Shown: positions 1 to 12,200 of the stretch, piece by piece
Numbering within the stretch: position 1 is the first letter of the stretch
How the letters are laid out: each line of letters opens with the position of its first letter
Source: Ovis canadensis
Taxonomy: Eukaryota > Chordata > Mammalia > Artiodactyla > Bovidae
NCBI RefSeq assembly: GCF_042477335.2
Contig: NC_091262.1
Location: 68,682,001-68,746,000 of the forward strand
Direction: 5' to 3'
Length of the DNA stretch: 64,000 bases
Translations under genes and position numbers: made by a program
Notes under the pieces: generated by a model
Told to the model about the DNA's origin: nothing
Seen by the model: the letters and a program-made list of their open reading frames with translations, nothing else
Databases searched by the model: none

Positions 1-118
1 CATGTCAATGTATGGCAAAACCAATACAGTATTGTACAGTAAAATAAAGTAAAAATAAAAATTTTTTAAAAAGAGTCAATAAGCGAGTCTGCATGCCCAC
101 CCGGCCCTCCTCACTCAC

Positions 119-296
119 CCGTACACATCACAGCTGCAAAGACCCAGCACTGCCCGTACTTCACAGGCTGCCCGCCCCTGGCCGCCCACTGCCGCAGGAT
201 GGCCACGCTGCCCGTCCACTCCAGGGGGCTGACCCCCCGGGAGTAGTCCTCTCCCCAGTTCCCCTGCAGCACGCCGCTGTCGTCGTTGCTGTTGAT
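119..296 (-). CDS. TGM7: TGM7 exon 6, active-site cysteine exon
   Basis: The acceptor CTTTAG is followed by [18 protein letters not shown], and the exon ends in ACGG before the donor GTGAGT. It encodes the transglutaminase catalytic nucleophile in the motif GQCWVF; the Cys codon lies at 147-149. The upstream Trp in GNWG matches the conserved Trp that stabilises the oxyanion in TGM2. Length is 178 nt, entering in phase 0 and leaving in phase 1. The next exon is outside the window. Confidence 0.95.
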
Positions 297-3200
297 CTAA
301 AGAGGACAGACAGATGAGCTTCCGTAGCGCCTGAGCTGGGGACGCTGGGGTGGGGCCAGGGAAGCTTCCAGTCTTACCATGGCGCTCACCACCCTGCAGA
401 TGTACACCACGTCATTCCGCTGCGAGTAGTCTTTGGATGGGTTCTTTAAGAAGTACAGGCTCTTGTTCAGAATCTCAAAGCAGATATCTATGATGTCCTC
501 TTCAAACTTGCCAGGGAAGTCACGGAAGAACAAAGAGCAGAATAAAAACGTCTAGAATTCTGAAGCCAACTTGGTAGCACTGACTTTTAGGGATGGTGTA
601 TATGTGGCGGGGGTAGGTGCTAAATATCAGACCAAGTCCTGCCTTCAAGGAGCTTATAAGTCAAGTGGGGAATGTGTCAGATTCAGGATTTGAAGAACTG
701 ACCTGTGTGTTTCTGATGGAAAATGCAAATGGAATTTAGAGAGATGTGAGTCAACTGAAAGGAGAAGACTGTTGGAGCCGGTGGGTTTGGAAGGACTAAG
801 TAGACAGGAAGAGCTCTAGGTAGGGGTGTTCACTTGAGGTCGTTGGGTGCAGTGGATACCAGAGACAAAGGCTCAGAGATTTTCTTTCTGGAGGACTTGT
901 GGGGTTAGGAAACGATCGGATGGATAAATATAAGGCTAGGTGTGTGAGGAGTGAGAAGAGCATGGAGAGCCTTGAAGTCAGGGAGAGAGTTCAGCCTTGA
1001 TGGTGTGGGCACAGAAGACAGTGGACAGTACAAACGCAGGACAAACAACATATATTTGTACATGCATCCTAAGCCTTTTGGCTATCAAATGCCCTGGTGG
1101 TTTTCCAAGTTTCAAAAATAATACAGATTGTTAGGGAACAGGAAACTGATCTTCCTCAGCAAGGCTCCCTGCTTCCTGCCCCCACCCCACTCTTCCCTCC
1201 CAGGGTGTGTGGACAGGGCTGAGATGGTAGTGGGAAGCGGAGAGAAACTATCCTAGCCATGGCTGGAGGTGGAGTAGAAAAGTTGCTCAGAGTCAGTGAT
1301 CCCCTGCTGTGTACTCTAACTGGATAATTGGTGTTATTAAAGAACTGCATTCATTATTTCAGTTACAATAATGGATTGTGGTTTAATTTTCCAGAGAGTC
1401 ATCATCTTTTAGAACTATAGTTGGAAGTATTAGTGAACTAAATGATGTGGTAATTTGCTTCCAAAAGATTCAGTGATGAGGTAGGAGGAATGGGGGAGAA
1501 TACACCAGGGATCAGCAGTTTTTCTGTAAAGGACCAAAGAATAACTATTTTAGCCTTTGCAGGCCATAGGGTCTCAGTCTCCATACGCAATTCTGCCATT
1601 GTGGCGTGAAAGTAACTACAGATGCTACCTCAATGAATGAGCATGCCTGTGTTCCAATAAAAGGGTATTATTAGATACTGAAGTTTGAGCTTCATATAAT
1701 TTGCACATCACAAAATATAGTCAGCCCTCTGTATCAGTGGGTTCTGCATCCATGGATTCAACCAATAGAATCAAAGATATTAGGGGAAAAAAATTCTGGA
1801 AAATTCCACAAAAGCAAAACTTGAACTTGCTGCACAATTCCAGGAGCTATTTACATAGCATTTACATTGTTTTAGGTATTATAAGTATCTAGAGATGAGT
1901 TAAAAGTACATGCGAGGTTGTGCGTAGGTTATATGCAAATATTATACTATGCCATTTTATATAGGGGACTTGAGCATGCTTGTTTCTGGTATCTGTGGAG
2001 GCATCCTGAAACCAATGCCCTGAAAATACTGAAGGACGACTGTGTTCTTTTTAATTCTTATTTTTTGGCAGTTTGAAAAGTATGAAAACCATTCTAAGCT
2101 CTTGGGCCATGCAAAAACAGGCAGTGGGCCACAGGCTATAGTTTGTAAATCCTTGATACAGATGAAACGAGATTCACCATAAATTGATCACTATTGAAGG
2201 TAAGAGGTTCATGGAGGTTCATTAGAGTAGCCTGTCTACTTGCATTATGCTTTAAGTTTTTCATACAAAATATTAAAAACTGAGAAGAAAAAGCATTTCC
2301 CCTTCCTTCCTTGCGCCTCTCACTCCAGCACTACACACCCTGACTTCTGTTAGTGGTACTTCACAAGCTAACAGAGTTGTCTAAGGCCCACTTCAGCTGA
2401 CAGTGTTACCTGCCCGTAGTTCCAGGGCCAGGGGGTGATGAATCTTTCATGACCCTTGTAAACAAAGCCATAGTCCATCATGATATACTCCTGCAGCAGC
2501 GTTTCACTTGGCAGGTAGACATCGTCCTCTGAGCAGATAAGAGTAGCAGAGGGGACAAAGCCCCGAACCAAAAAATAAACAGTAACAAAATTAAAAAACA
2601 GTAACGACAGTATCTTCCTGGATAATCAGAGAAGCAATGGGTTGATGGCAATAGACATCAAGACTGGGCTCCTTAAAAGTCTATGTGCTTTTCTACAGGC
2701 CAGCGATATAAGCTACACTTTAGAAAAAGATTATCTTCTCTTGGTTTTAAAAGCAGCCAGCTGGTCATAGAGATTTGGAAAAGATGGATAACAGAAAGAG
2801 GATAGTAAAGTTCACCCCTTCCCACTACTGAGACACTCGTCATTATATTTTGGTGTAACCTGTCTGCACTTTCTTTTTCTGCACATATGTGTAATTAAGA
2901 TCATATGTGTTCCATTCCCTAATCGATTTCATTTAACATCAAGCCATGACCTTTTTTATCATCCCATTAAAAATTCTCTGTTAAGGTGATTTTTAGTGAG
3001 CACATGGTAACACATTGCATAGATATCCAGCAGTTTATCTCGGGACTTTCTAAGTAGACCCTCACAGATCATTCCCAATGGATCAGTTAGCATTACAACC
3101 TGTGAACACGTTATACCTGCACTCCAAGGGTTAAAAAGTAGGATGAAGGTCCCCAGAGGGTGGGTTGTGCTATGACTTGGGCCCTGAGAGATCTCCATCT

Positions 3201-6200
3201 TCAGAGAGTAGGGACCAATGACTGCACTGGGTGGTGTAAAAAGGGAGACATAGAGCGAGTTGGCATGAACGGTGAAGTCAGAAGCACTCCAGCCATTGCC
3301 TTGTCGGGCTTGGGTGAGCAAGAAGGTGGCTCGGGTTCCCAGCAGCTCCTTGGGTGCTGGTCCTGTGTGAGAGAGAAAGACCCTGAAGTGAGGCTCAAAA
3401 TCTATGTGACCTGATTGCAGGGGAACTGGAAGGACCCTTACCTCCTCCCACAACTTGCTAATCCTTTTACTGACACTAGATGTCCTTGGACAAACACTTA
3501 ACATCTGTGTCGTGATAGTCGTGTCAGACTCTTTGCAACCCCATGGACTGTAGCTCACCAGGCTCCTCTGTCCATGGGATTTCCCAGGCAAGAATATTGG
3601 AGTGGGTAGCCATTCTGTTCTCCAGGGGATCTTTCCGACCCAGGGATCAAACCCAGGTCTATTGCATTGCAGGCATATTCTTTATCAAGTGCGTGCATGC
3701 TAAGTCACTTCAGTCATTTCTGACTCTTTGCAACCCTATGGACCATAGCCCACCAGGCTCCTCTGTCCATGGAATTATCCAGGCAAGAATACTGGAGTGT
3801 GTTGCCATGCCCTCCTCCAGGGAATCTTCCCGATCCAGGGATCGGCAGCTGCATTGGCAGGTGGGTTTTTTACCACTAGTGTCACCTGGGAAGCCCTTTT
3901 CCAATGTAGGCCTCAGTTTGTTTGTTTGTTTGTTTTTATTCTATAAAATGGGATCATAGTAGTATCCACCTGAAAGTCTTGTCATGGATTAGATGAGATA
4001 ATGTGCAAGATAACGTGCATGAATTTGTAGCACAGTGCCTGTTGCATATTTAAAAGTTGTCTGTATTATCACAACCTTAGTTGGCTGAGTCAGCCAGATC
4101 TTAAGTGCACTAATAGGAATCTGGGGGTCCCAGGAGAAGAGAGAGAGGGTGGTTCAGAAAGGAGAGGCAGGGGCCCTACAGATGAACTTTGCCTTGGGGA
4201 TGGGTGGGCTTACCTGTCTCAGCCACAAAGGTGATGGAGTCGTTCTTCGAGTGGAAGGGGCGGTTGAAATGCAGCTGGATGGTGAAGGACTGGCTACGGC
4301 GCACGATGAGCCGCTGGAGGCCCATCTCCTGTGTGTGATGCTCCTGGTTGTTCTTGGCGCTCTGCAGGTCGACAGACCTGAGCTCCAAGGCTGCCACTGG
4401 GGGGTGAGATGGGGCAAGGGGACAGCTGTGGCTTCCTGGGCTCAGCATCCCCAACACTTCTCGACATTTCTGTTGCACCTGGCTCTAACTTGGCTATGAT
4501 TGCTGTCCAGATCTTAGACCTCTGCACCCTGCTACCTAGTTTCAGGACTCAGCAATTTAGCACAGTGATTCCAGTGACCTCTGAACCTAGCTCAAGAACT
4601 GAGGTCCTAGACAACACAACAATTCCAGATAACTGAAACTTAACCCTTGAAGTGCCGTCTTGTGTTCTTAATCGCTTTGGTTGACAAGCTTTCTAAAAAT
4701 TACTCTATTATCCTGATGATACAAGAAAGAGCATACTAGAACTTTGTATGAATTAAGTCAAAGACTGGCGGCTACAGTCCACAGAGTCCCAAAGAGGCAG
4801 ACACAACTGAGCGACTAACACTTTCTAAGTCAAAGAAGTGACTGGAGGCTGGGACCTTAGCTACAGGCAAGTCCCTGCTTTAGGATGTGGGTGCAGGTGG
4901 GCACCACAAGGTTATTTACAACTTAATTTCTTACTTCTCAGCCACATTCCAGGTGGATGAAGGCACTGGCTGCTGCCTAATGTGTATACTTAGTGTATAA
5001 TCTTAAAAGTCTCATAGCATAATAGTGCAAGATGTCACCATCTTGGCTATGAGACCTTGAGCAAGTCAGTTAAGGTCCCTGGACATCAGTGTCCTCGGCT
5101 GAAAAATGGTGACAATGGTGTGCCCACCTCCTAGGGTTCATGTGGGCATGAAGTGAGGATTCACGTATAAAGGCCTTAGCACGGTGGCAGGTGCAGGGTG
5201 AGCACTCAGTCAGCAGCAGTTGCTCTTAGCACTGGCGCCTCAGGTTGTATTTGCTTCACTGTTTTTGCTGGTGATAAAAATTCATTCCGTCCTTTCCCCC
5301 CAGTAGTACATCAGTTATCTCAGTGGTTCTAAACGGGGGAATTTTTGCCCCCTGGAGGACATTTGGCAAAATCTGGAGACATTTTTGGTTGTCACAACTT
5401 GGGGAGAGACTGCTACAGGCGTCTAGTGGGTAGTTGCTGGGGGTGCTGCCAAACAGCCCCCTAAAGGAAAAACTCATGTTTGCTCCAGCCAGTTTTTGTG
5501 CCATTTGCAATTTGAACTCTTTTTTCACAAAAGTTCTTTACAATTTCACTAAATGAGTTCACTTTGATGGTTTTAGCCTGTCTTTGTTACCTGGCTGAAT
5601 TTTTTTGAGTCCTAATTCTTTCACCCAAACACTTTCTCTCGCCATCTGGGAACTGGCTAAACTGTCTTCCAGGTTGTTGTCCAAGTCTTCGGTCATACGC
5701 TGATTTAAGCATTAAGGGTTAAGTCCCAGGCCAGTGGAGTATCACCGTTGGAGCTTCCTTCCACATGAACACTGAGCCATTGGGAAATACTCTGTAAGTA
5801 GAGTTGTTCAGCTAGCTGTGACTGCATCTAATTCTCTATGTGAGGAAACTGGATTAGGTGGGGTTTTTTTTTTTTTTGATTAGATGTTTTTAAATTGTCT
5901 TCACAGTCTAAAGTCAAATCCAGCTTTCATTTTGCATCTTTCTCACAAATTTGTCAAATATCTGGCTAAAAACAAAACGTGTACAATGCTCACTTGACCC
6001 CCTCTCCTAGTAACAATCTTTCCTTGAGGCAGATTCAAAGATGGGTCACTGGATCAAATAGTACAAAGTTTTCCAGCCTTTTAAATGTAACATAGGCACT
6101 TAAATAGTTATATTATTGGAACCAGAAAATTCAGGGCACAATCCAAGACAGATGACTGTGAATAATTAAACAGCATTTTGTAAACATGTCTAACCTATTA

Positions 6201-9200
6201 GTAGTTTGTGAAATCAATTTAGAGAAATGTGACCAGTATTTTTTTTAAAGAGTAGAATAGAAAATATCACAATGCATCCTACATTAATTATATTCACTTA
6301 ATATAATTATGCTTTTAGCTCACTGAAGTGTTTTTCATGTCAAGGAGACAGTGACTTCAGAGAACAAAAGGGAGGGCCTTCAAGAGAGCAGGCAAAGAAA
6401 GCCAAGAGGATCAACAAGAAGTTCAACAAAACAGGAAATCAAGCAGAATCAATTAGTAAAAAAAACTGTAAAAAAAACAACATAGTAACGCCCACAAGGC
6501 TGTCTTGCCTTGGCCACCAGCCCACAGGGGTTAATGATGAGTAAGATTAGAAGTAAGCCGCGGCTGCATGACTGCTGGTGCTTGACTAACACAAAGACAA
6601 GGATATAAAAGGATCAAAATATATCTCCAAGTACTATGAGCCTTAAAGTGAATAGAGACTTTAGAGCAGCTGTCTGCTTGCAATGAGCTCTGAGGTGCCA
6701 ACCTCCTGACCTCAGACATCAAAACACTTAGATGTCCCATGTACCCCTCGGGTCTTGGCTCAGACGTAACCATCACACAGGCAGGGACTTTCCTTAACCG
6801 CTGAACATGATGCCCCATCCCCTGCCCTATGATCATCTGCCATCACAACAGCCTTTTGACTTTCTGCAGAGCACACTTCATAGCATCTAGAATCAGTTTC
6901 AGGAAGCAGAAACCTTGGCCCTCTTCTCACCCCTGGACCCCTCCCCCATTGCCTAGAATGAACCATTGTTCCTAATTGCTGATAATTACAGCTGATATTC
7001 ACTGAACACTTACCACATGCTAGGCACTGTCTGAAGCATTTGATGTGTCTGAAATCATTTTCGTTCTCTCAGCCACTCTGGGATGGAGGTGTTCATATTG
7101 TCCCTGCCATGCAGCAAGGACAGAGCTGGGCTCAAACCCCCGTAGGCTGGCTCTAGAGCCTGCCCCTTTAACCTCCACAATCTCCTGCCTTCCCTGGTGG
7201 GTGCTCGGAGATGTTTGCGTGAATGGATATGTGTGAAGTACAAGGAGAATAACCTGGCAGATGACAGCAAGGCTGTAGAGGAGGAGAGAGAGAGGCCTTC
7301 GAGGGCAGCAGGGCCAGTATGAGGAGTGGCTTGACTCCAGGCTGAGATGCTGCTATTTGCTCAGTAGTAATGTGTCTAACTCTCCCTGATGGGAGGATAA
7401 AATGTTACACCTTTCTGAAGGCAGTTTATCAACATTTCTTATGAAATGAAAGGTTGCCTTGAAACAAATTCCATTGATCCACAAATTCCTCTGATCCACA
7501 AATTCCTCTTCTAGAAATTTTTCCTAAGAAAAATCATAATTTGTGTATAAAAGTATAAACATAAGGATATTCAATGCAACCCAAATATCCTACAAAAAGG
7601 ATTGGAGTTGTTGTTCAAGTTACTAAATTGTGTCCAACTCTTTATGATCCCATGGACTGCAGCATGCCAGGCTTCACTGTCCTTCACTATCTATCTCCTG
7701 GAGTTTGCTGAAACTCATGTCCATTGAGTCGATGATGCCATCTAACCATTTTATCCTCTGCTACCCTCTTCTTTTGCCTTCAATCTTTCCCAGCATAAGG
7801 GTCTTTTCCAATGAGTCAGCTCTTCACATCAGGTGGCCAAAGTAGTGAAGCTTTGGCTTCAGCATCAGTCCTTCCAATGAATAGTCAGGGTTGAGTTCCC
7901 TTAGGATGGACTGGTTTGATCTCCCTGCAGTCCAAGGGACTCTCAAGAATCTTCTCCGGCACCACAGTTTGAAAGTATCAATTCTTTGGCGCTCAGCCTT
8001 CTTTATGGTCCAACTCTCACATCCATACATGACTACCGGAAAAACCATAGCTTTGACTAGACGGAACTTTGTTGGCAAAGTGATGTCTCTTCTTATTAAG
8101 ATGCTTTCTAAGTTTGTCATAGCTTTCCTTCCAAGGAGCAAGTGTCTTTTAATTTCCTGACCACTGTCACTGTTCACAGTGATTTTGGAGCCCCCACCAT
8201 AAAATCTGTCACTGCTTCCACTTTTTCCCTTTCTATTTGCCATAAAGTGATGGGGACTGGATGTCATGATCTTAGTTTTCTGAATGTTACATTTTTAGCC
8301 AGCTTTTTCAGAATTGAATATGTAAAGTTTATCCCTCTCATCCTAATGTAATCAACAAAAGGACAAAGGATATGGGGAAATAATTCATGCAACTTTAGAA
8401 AGCAACACAGAAAATTTAAAAAAAAAACATTGTGTTAACAGATTAACTGCAGGTGGTAAAATTATGGGAAATTTTTCTTTCCTTTGAGTTTTTTTTCTGT
8501 CAGCCCAGCATTTGCTTTGAATATGTATTCCTTTTGTATTTAAGGAAAAGTGTTGCTTTGATTAAAGGGAGGTTTTTGAGGAGTGTCACGATCACAGCTG
8601 TGCTTCAGAATTAATCCAGACCAGAGGGAAACAAGACTAGGCTATGAAGGGCAGTAAGAATTCTATTGCAATAATCTAGGCAAAGGCTAATGAGATCTCG
8701 GCAAAGGCATGGGTAGGAAGAAAGGAGGAACCACCCTGGTGTATGCGAGCTAGTAAGCCTCTGGTGAAATACCTTGACGTCTTGGGCTTCCTAAGGCCTC
8801 GGCTAATTTGGATGCAGACTAGGGCAAGTTGAAAGAATCCACTGCCCACAACATCCCAGGCAAGCAGGCTACTAGTAAAGGACTAGAAAGCTCCAGACAG
8901 AGGGAGTGAAGGGGACAAGACGGCCCTGGTACAGTCAGCAGAGGGCGTGGACACCTGCCGTTGAATGTCAGGTGGACTCGGCTCCTTTGCTTCTGCTGCC
9001 TTTGTCCTTGCAGTTAGTCCACTTCTCCATGTCTTTTCTTTTTCCACTTCTCATTGTTATTGTCAGTTTGGGACTTTGATTAACACTTCATTTGTTTTCA
9101 TCTCTTCCCTTTTAAGAAATATGAATGGGCACTTCGGTGTGAGAGCTTACAAAGATTTCTTTGTGATGAGATTACTACTGAGCATTTCTGTATAAGGATG

Positions 9201-12200
9201 ACAATGTCTCACTACCTAAAGATGCAAGTCCAAATTCCTTAGCCAAGCAGTCAAAGCCCTCCATGATGGGGTCCTAACACATGCATCCAGCCTTACCTCC
9301 CAACAGCCGATAAATCAACTGTACTTCCCTTGTGTGTATTGTGGCCTCCCAGTAGACTGTGGCCAGCTTTACCGCTGGATGGCCCTGCCTCTTCCCAACC
9401 TGTGTATGTCCGTATTGTACCCATTCTTCAGGCAAACTCGGCATCCACTTCCTTATGAATCCTTCCCTGTTATTTTAGGATGGGGAGCATCTGTGACAAG
9501 TTTCATATCTCACTAACATTTACTGAGCGTTATTAAGCGCCAGGCTTTATGTGTGTTATGCATTATCTCCCTCTATCCCTACAACTGCCCAACAAGATAA
9601 TACAAATTCCGTATTACGGATGAGCAGACAGAGGATTCGGGAGGTTAAGTAACTTGCCCGGAATCACCTACCTAGTAAGTGGCAAAATTGTCATTTAAAC
9701 CTAGACAGTTTGATTGTAGAACCTGAGTTCTTAAGTTAGTTGGGAGGTTTTCACTTTTTTTTTTTTACTTTCCAAATAAATGACTATTGTGCTTTATTCA
9801 AATAAAAACATAACAAACATACCTGAGAGGAGCAACTCTGGTGGAGGAACTGGGATGGGGGTTCCCTTGACTGCTCTGTAGAGCCCTATGGGTCTGAAGA
9901 ACACAGTGGAAACCACAGCCCCTCTTAACCTCCTCATCCTACGATGCCAGCAAATCAGGGAAGAGCAAGCTCCGGCACCCACCTGGCCTTTTGCCCTGCT
10001 CCTCCATTTCTTAGTCTTTGAACCACTTGTCTGTCAGTTAATCATGTAATACTATGTTGCTTCTTTGAAACATTATTTTCATTTAATGGTGTCTACATGA
10101 TTGTGTTGTTTGATTGTTTCCACTCAGTACTCAGCAATTTTCAAATAGCTGCTGGCAGGACAAAAGTATTACTTGACTGGCTGTACAAGTTAAATAATTA
10201 GGTCTTTTACAGCAAATGTAACAAAGGATGAATATCCATTATATATAAAAGTTGCCATAAATATTAAGAAGTCTTGCTATAATCAGAGAAATGCAAATGA
10301 AAACAATAATGAGATTCCATCTTTGATCCATTCAGAAATGCTTAAAAGAATAACAGTCTATTTTGTGAGGGTATATGGAAATGGACTGTCTCCTATATTT
10401 CATATATGGTGTGAGGATAAATTCATACAGACTTTTTAGAGAAAATTGTTGAACTGAAAGGTAGCAAATTATGCCACCCCCAAATATACCACTTCAGGAT
10501 AAAGATTATTTTGAGCTGAAGGCAACTGAGAAGCAGCAGATAAAAGAAAAGCTCTCTGACCTCCCCTATTTGCCTAAAAGCAGAACTTAATTTGTAAAGG
10601 TGCCCCCCCCCCCCACCTCCAGGCTTCCCTGGTGGCTCAGTGGTAAAGAATTTGCCTGCCAGTGCAGGAGATGCAAGAGACACGGGTTGGATCTCTGAGT
10701 TGGAAAGATCCCATGGAGCAGGAAATGGCAATCCATTCTGGTATTCTTGCCTGGAAAATTCCAGGGACAGGGGAACCTGGTGGGCTATAGTCCGTGGAGT
10801 CAAAAAGAATCAGAAGCAACTGACTGAGCACGCACACTCCCCCTCCCCTCTCTACTAGGAAGGACAGAAGTTAATCACCAGAGACAGTTCTAGACCCTCA
10901 TCAATCCAGAGATAGCCCCAGTTCAGTTCAGTTCAGTTCAGTTGTTCAGTCGTGTCTGACTCTTTGCGACCCCATGAATCGCAGCACGCCAGGCCTCCCT
11001 GTCCATCGCGAACTCCAGGAGTTCACTCAGACTCACATCCATCGAGTCAGTGATGCCATCCAGCCATCTCATCCTCGGTCGTCCCCTTCTCCTCCTGCCC
11101 CCAATCCCTCCCAGCATCAGAGTCTTTTCCAATGAGTCAACTCTTCGCATGAGGTAGCCAAAGTACTGGAGCTTCAGCTTCAGCATCATTCCTTCCAAAG
11201 AAATCCCAGGGCTGATCTCCTTCACAATGGACTGGTTGGATCTCCTTGCAGTCCAAGGGACTCTCAAGAGTCTTCTCCAACACCACAGTTCAAAAGCATC
11301 AATTCTTGGGAGCTCAGCCTTTTTCACAGTCCAACTCTCACATCCATACATGACCACAGGAAAAACCATAGGGATCTATATAACACTGTATTAACTAACC
11401 CTTACCTTCCATTAGTTCCCTCCCATAATTTACCGCCCAACAATCTACTGCCCTAGAAACTCAAAGTCCTTTTTTTCTGTCCTTTCTGTGAAAATGCATG
11501 TTCTCTTGTTAACATGATGTATGAGCCCAAGTTCTCACCACCCCTTTGAGTTACTCATCACAGCATGCTTCTTTGCACATGTGCAGTTCACATGTTAATA
11601 AACTTCTTTTTTTCTGTTAATCTGTCATTTGCTGATCTAATTTATAGGTTCCCAGCCAACAAGCCTAACTGGGAGAGGGAAAAATGTTAAGTTTTCCCTC
11701 CTCTACAAATATCCATTAAAACTTACAGTGGATATTGTACTTGGTCTAATAGTTCTTCTTTTAGAAATATTTCACAGAAGTATTTGTATACATATGCAAA
11801 GTTATATTGACAGGGCATGTATTGCAGCATTGTTTATAAGAGAAAAATATCGGAAACAATCTAAATGTCCAGGAATAAGGCATAGTACAAATAAATAAAT
11901 TTATTAAAGAAATTGTATTTCTATGCCCAGAATGGAAAACTATAATTATTTAGACCAATTGATAAACCAATATGTACCAGCCTGCAAAGATTTCTGAGAT
12001 ATATGATTAAGTTTTTTAAAAAGCAAGTCATCAAATAATATATATTATATAATCTTATTGTATAAAACAATTTTATATAACCTAGTGTTGTTTAAAAGCA
12101 GTTAACCAAATTGTTGACAGTTCGTTCCAATGAGGAAGGAGGAGGACTGGGAATACATTATACATAAAAGGGGACTTGGGAATTTTTATCCAAAAATATG

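Larger units (their letters stand above)
507..2409. other. TGM7 intron 4
   Basis: No coding exon is seen here. The first 1 kb (507-1505) shows no repeat I can name. From 1507 to 2160 lies a nested pair of DNA transposons, described separately. The final 250 bases before exon 4 look unique. Short open frames on either strand have no recognisable family. Confidence 0.6.
3480..4075 (+). repeat. MIR SINE split by two younger SINEs
   Basis: The left piece (about 3480-3510) reads GTCCTTGGACAAACACTTAAC. The right piece (about 3899-4075) reads GGCCTCAGTTTG then TATAAAATGGGATCATAGTA and GCACAGTGCCTG. These are consecutive parts of one MIR element, separated by the Bov-tA copies at 3511-3898. A (GTTT)n run lies at 3916-3937. 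Confidence 0.6.

Noticed and set aside
3543..3959. 138-codon plus-strand frame in TGM7 intron 2
   Set aside because: It is composed of two antisense Bov-tA SINEs and MIR sequence. Similar frames recur at every Bov-tA.
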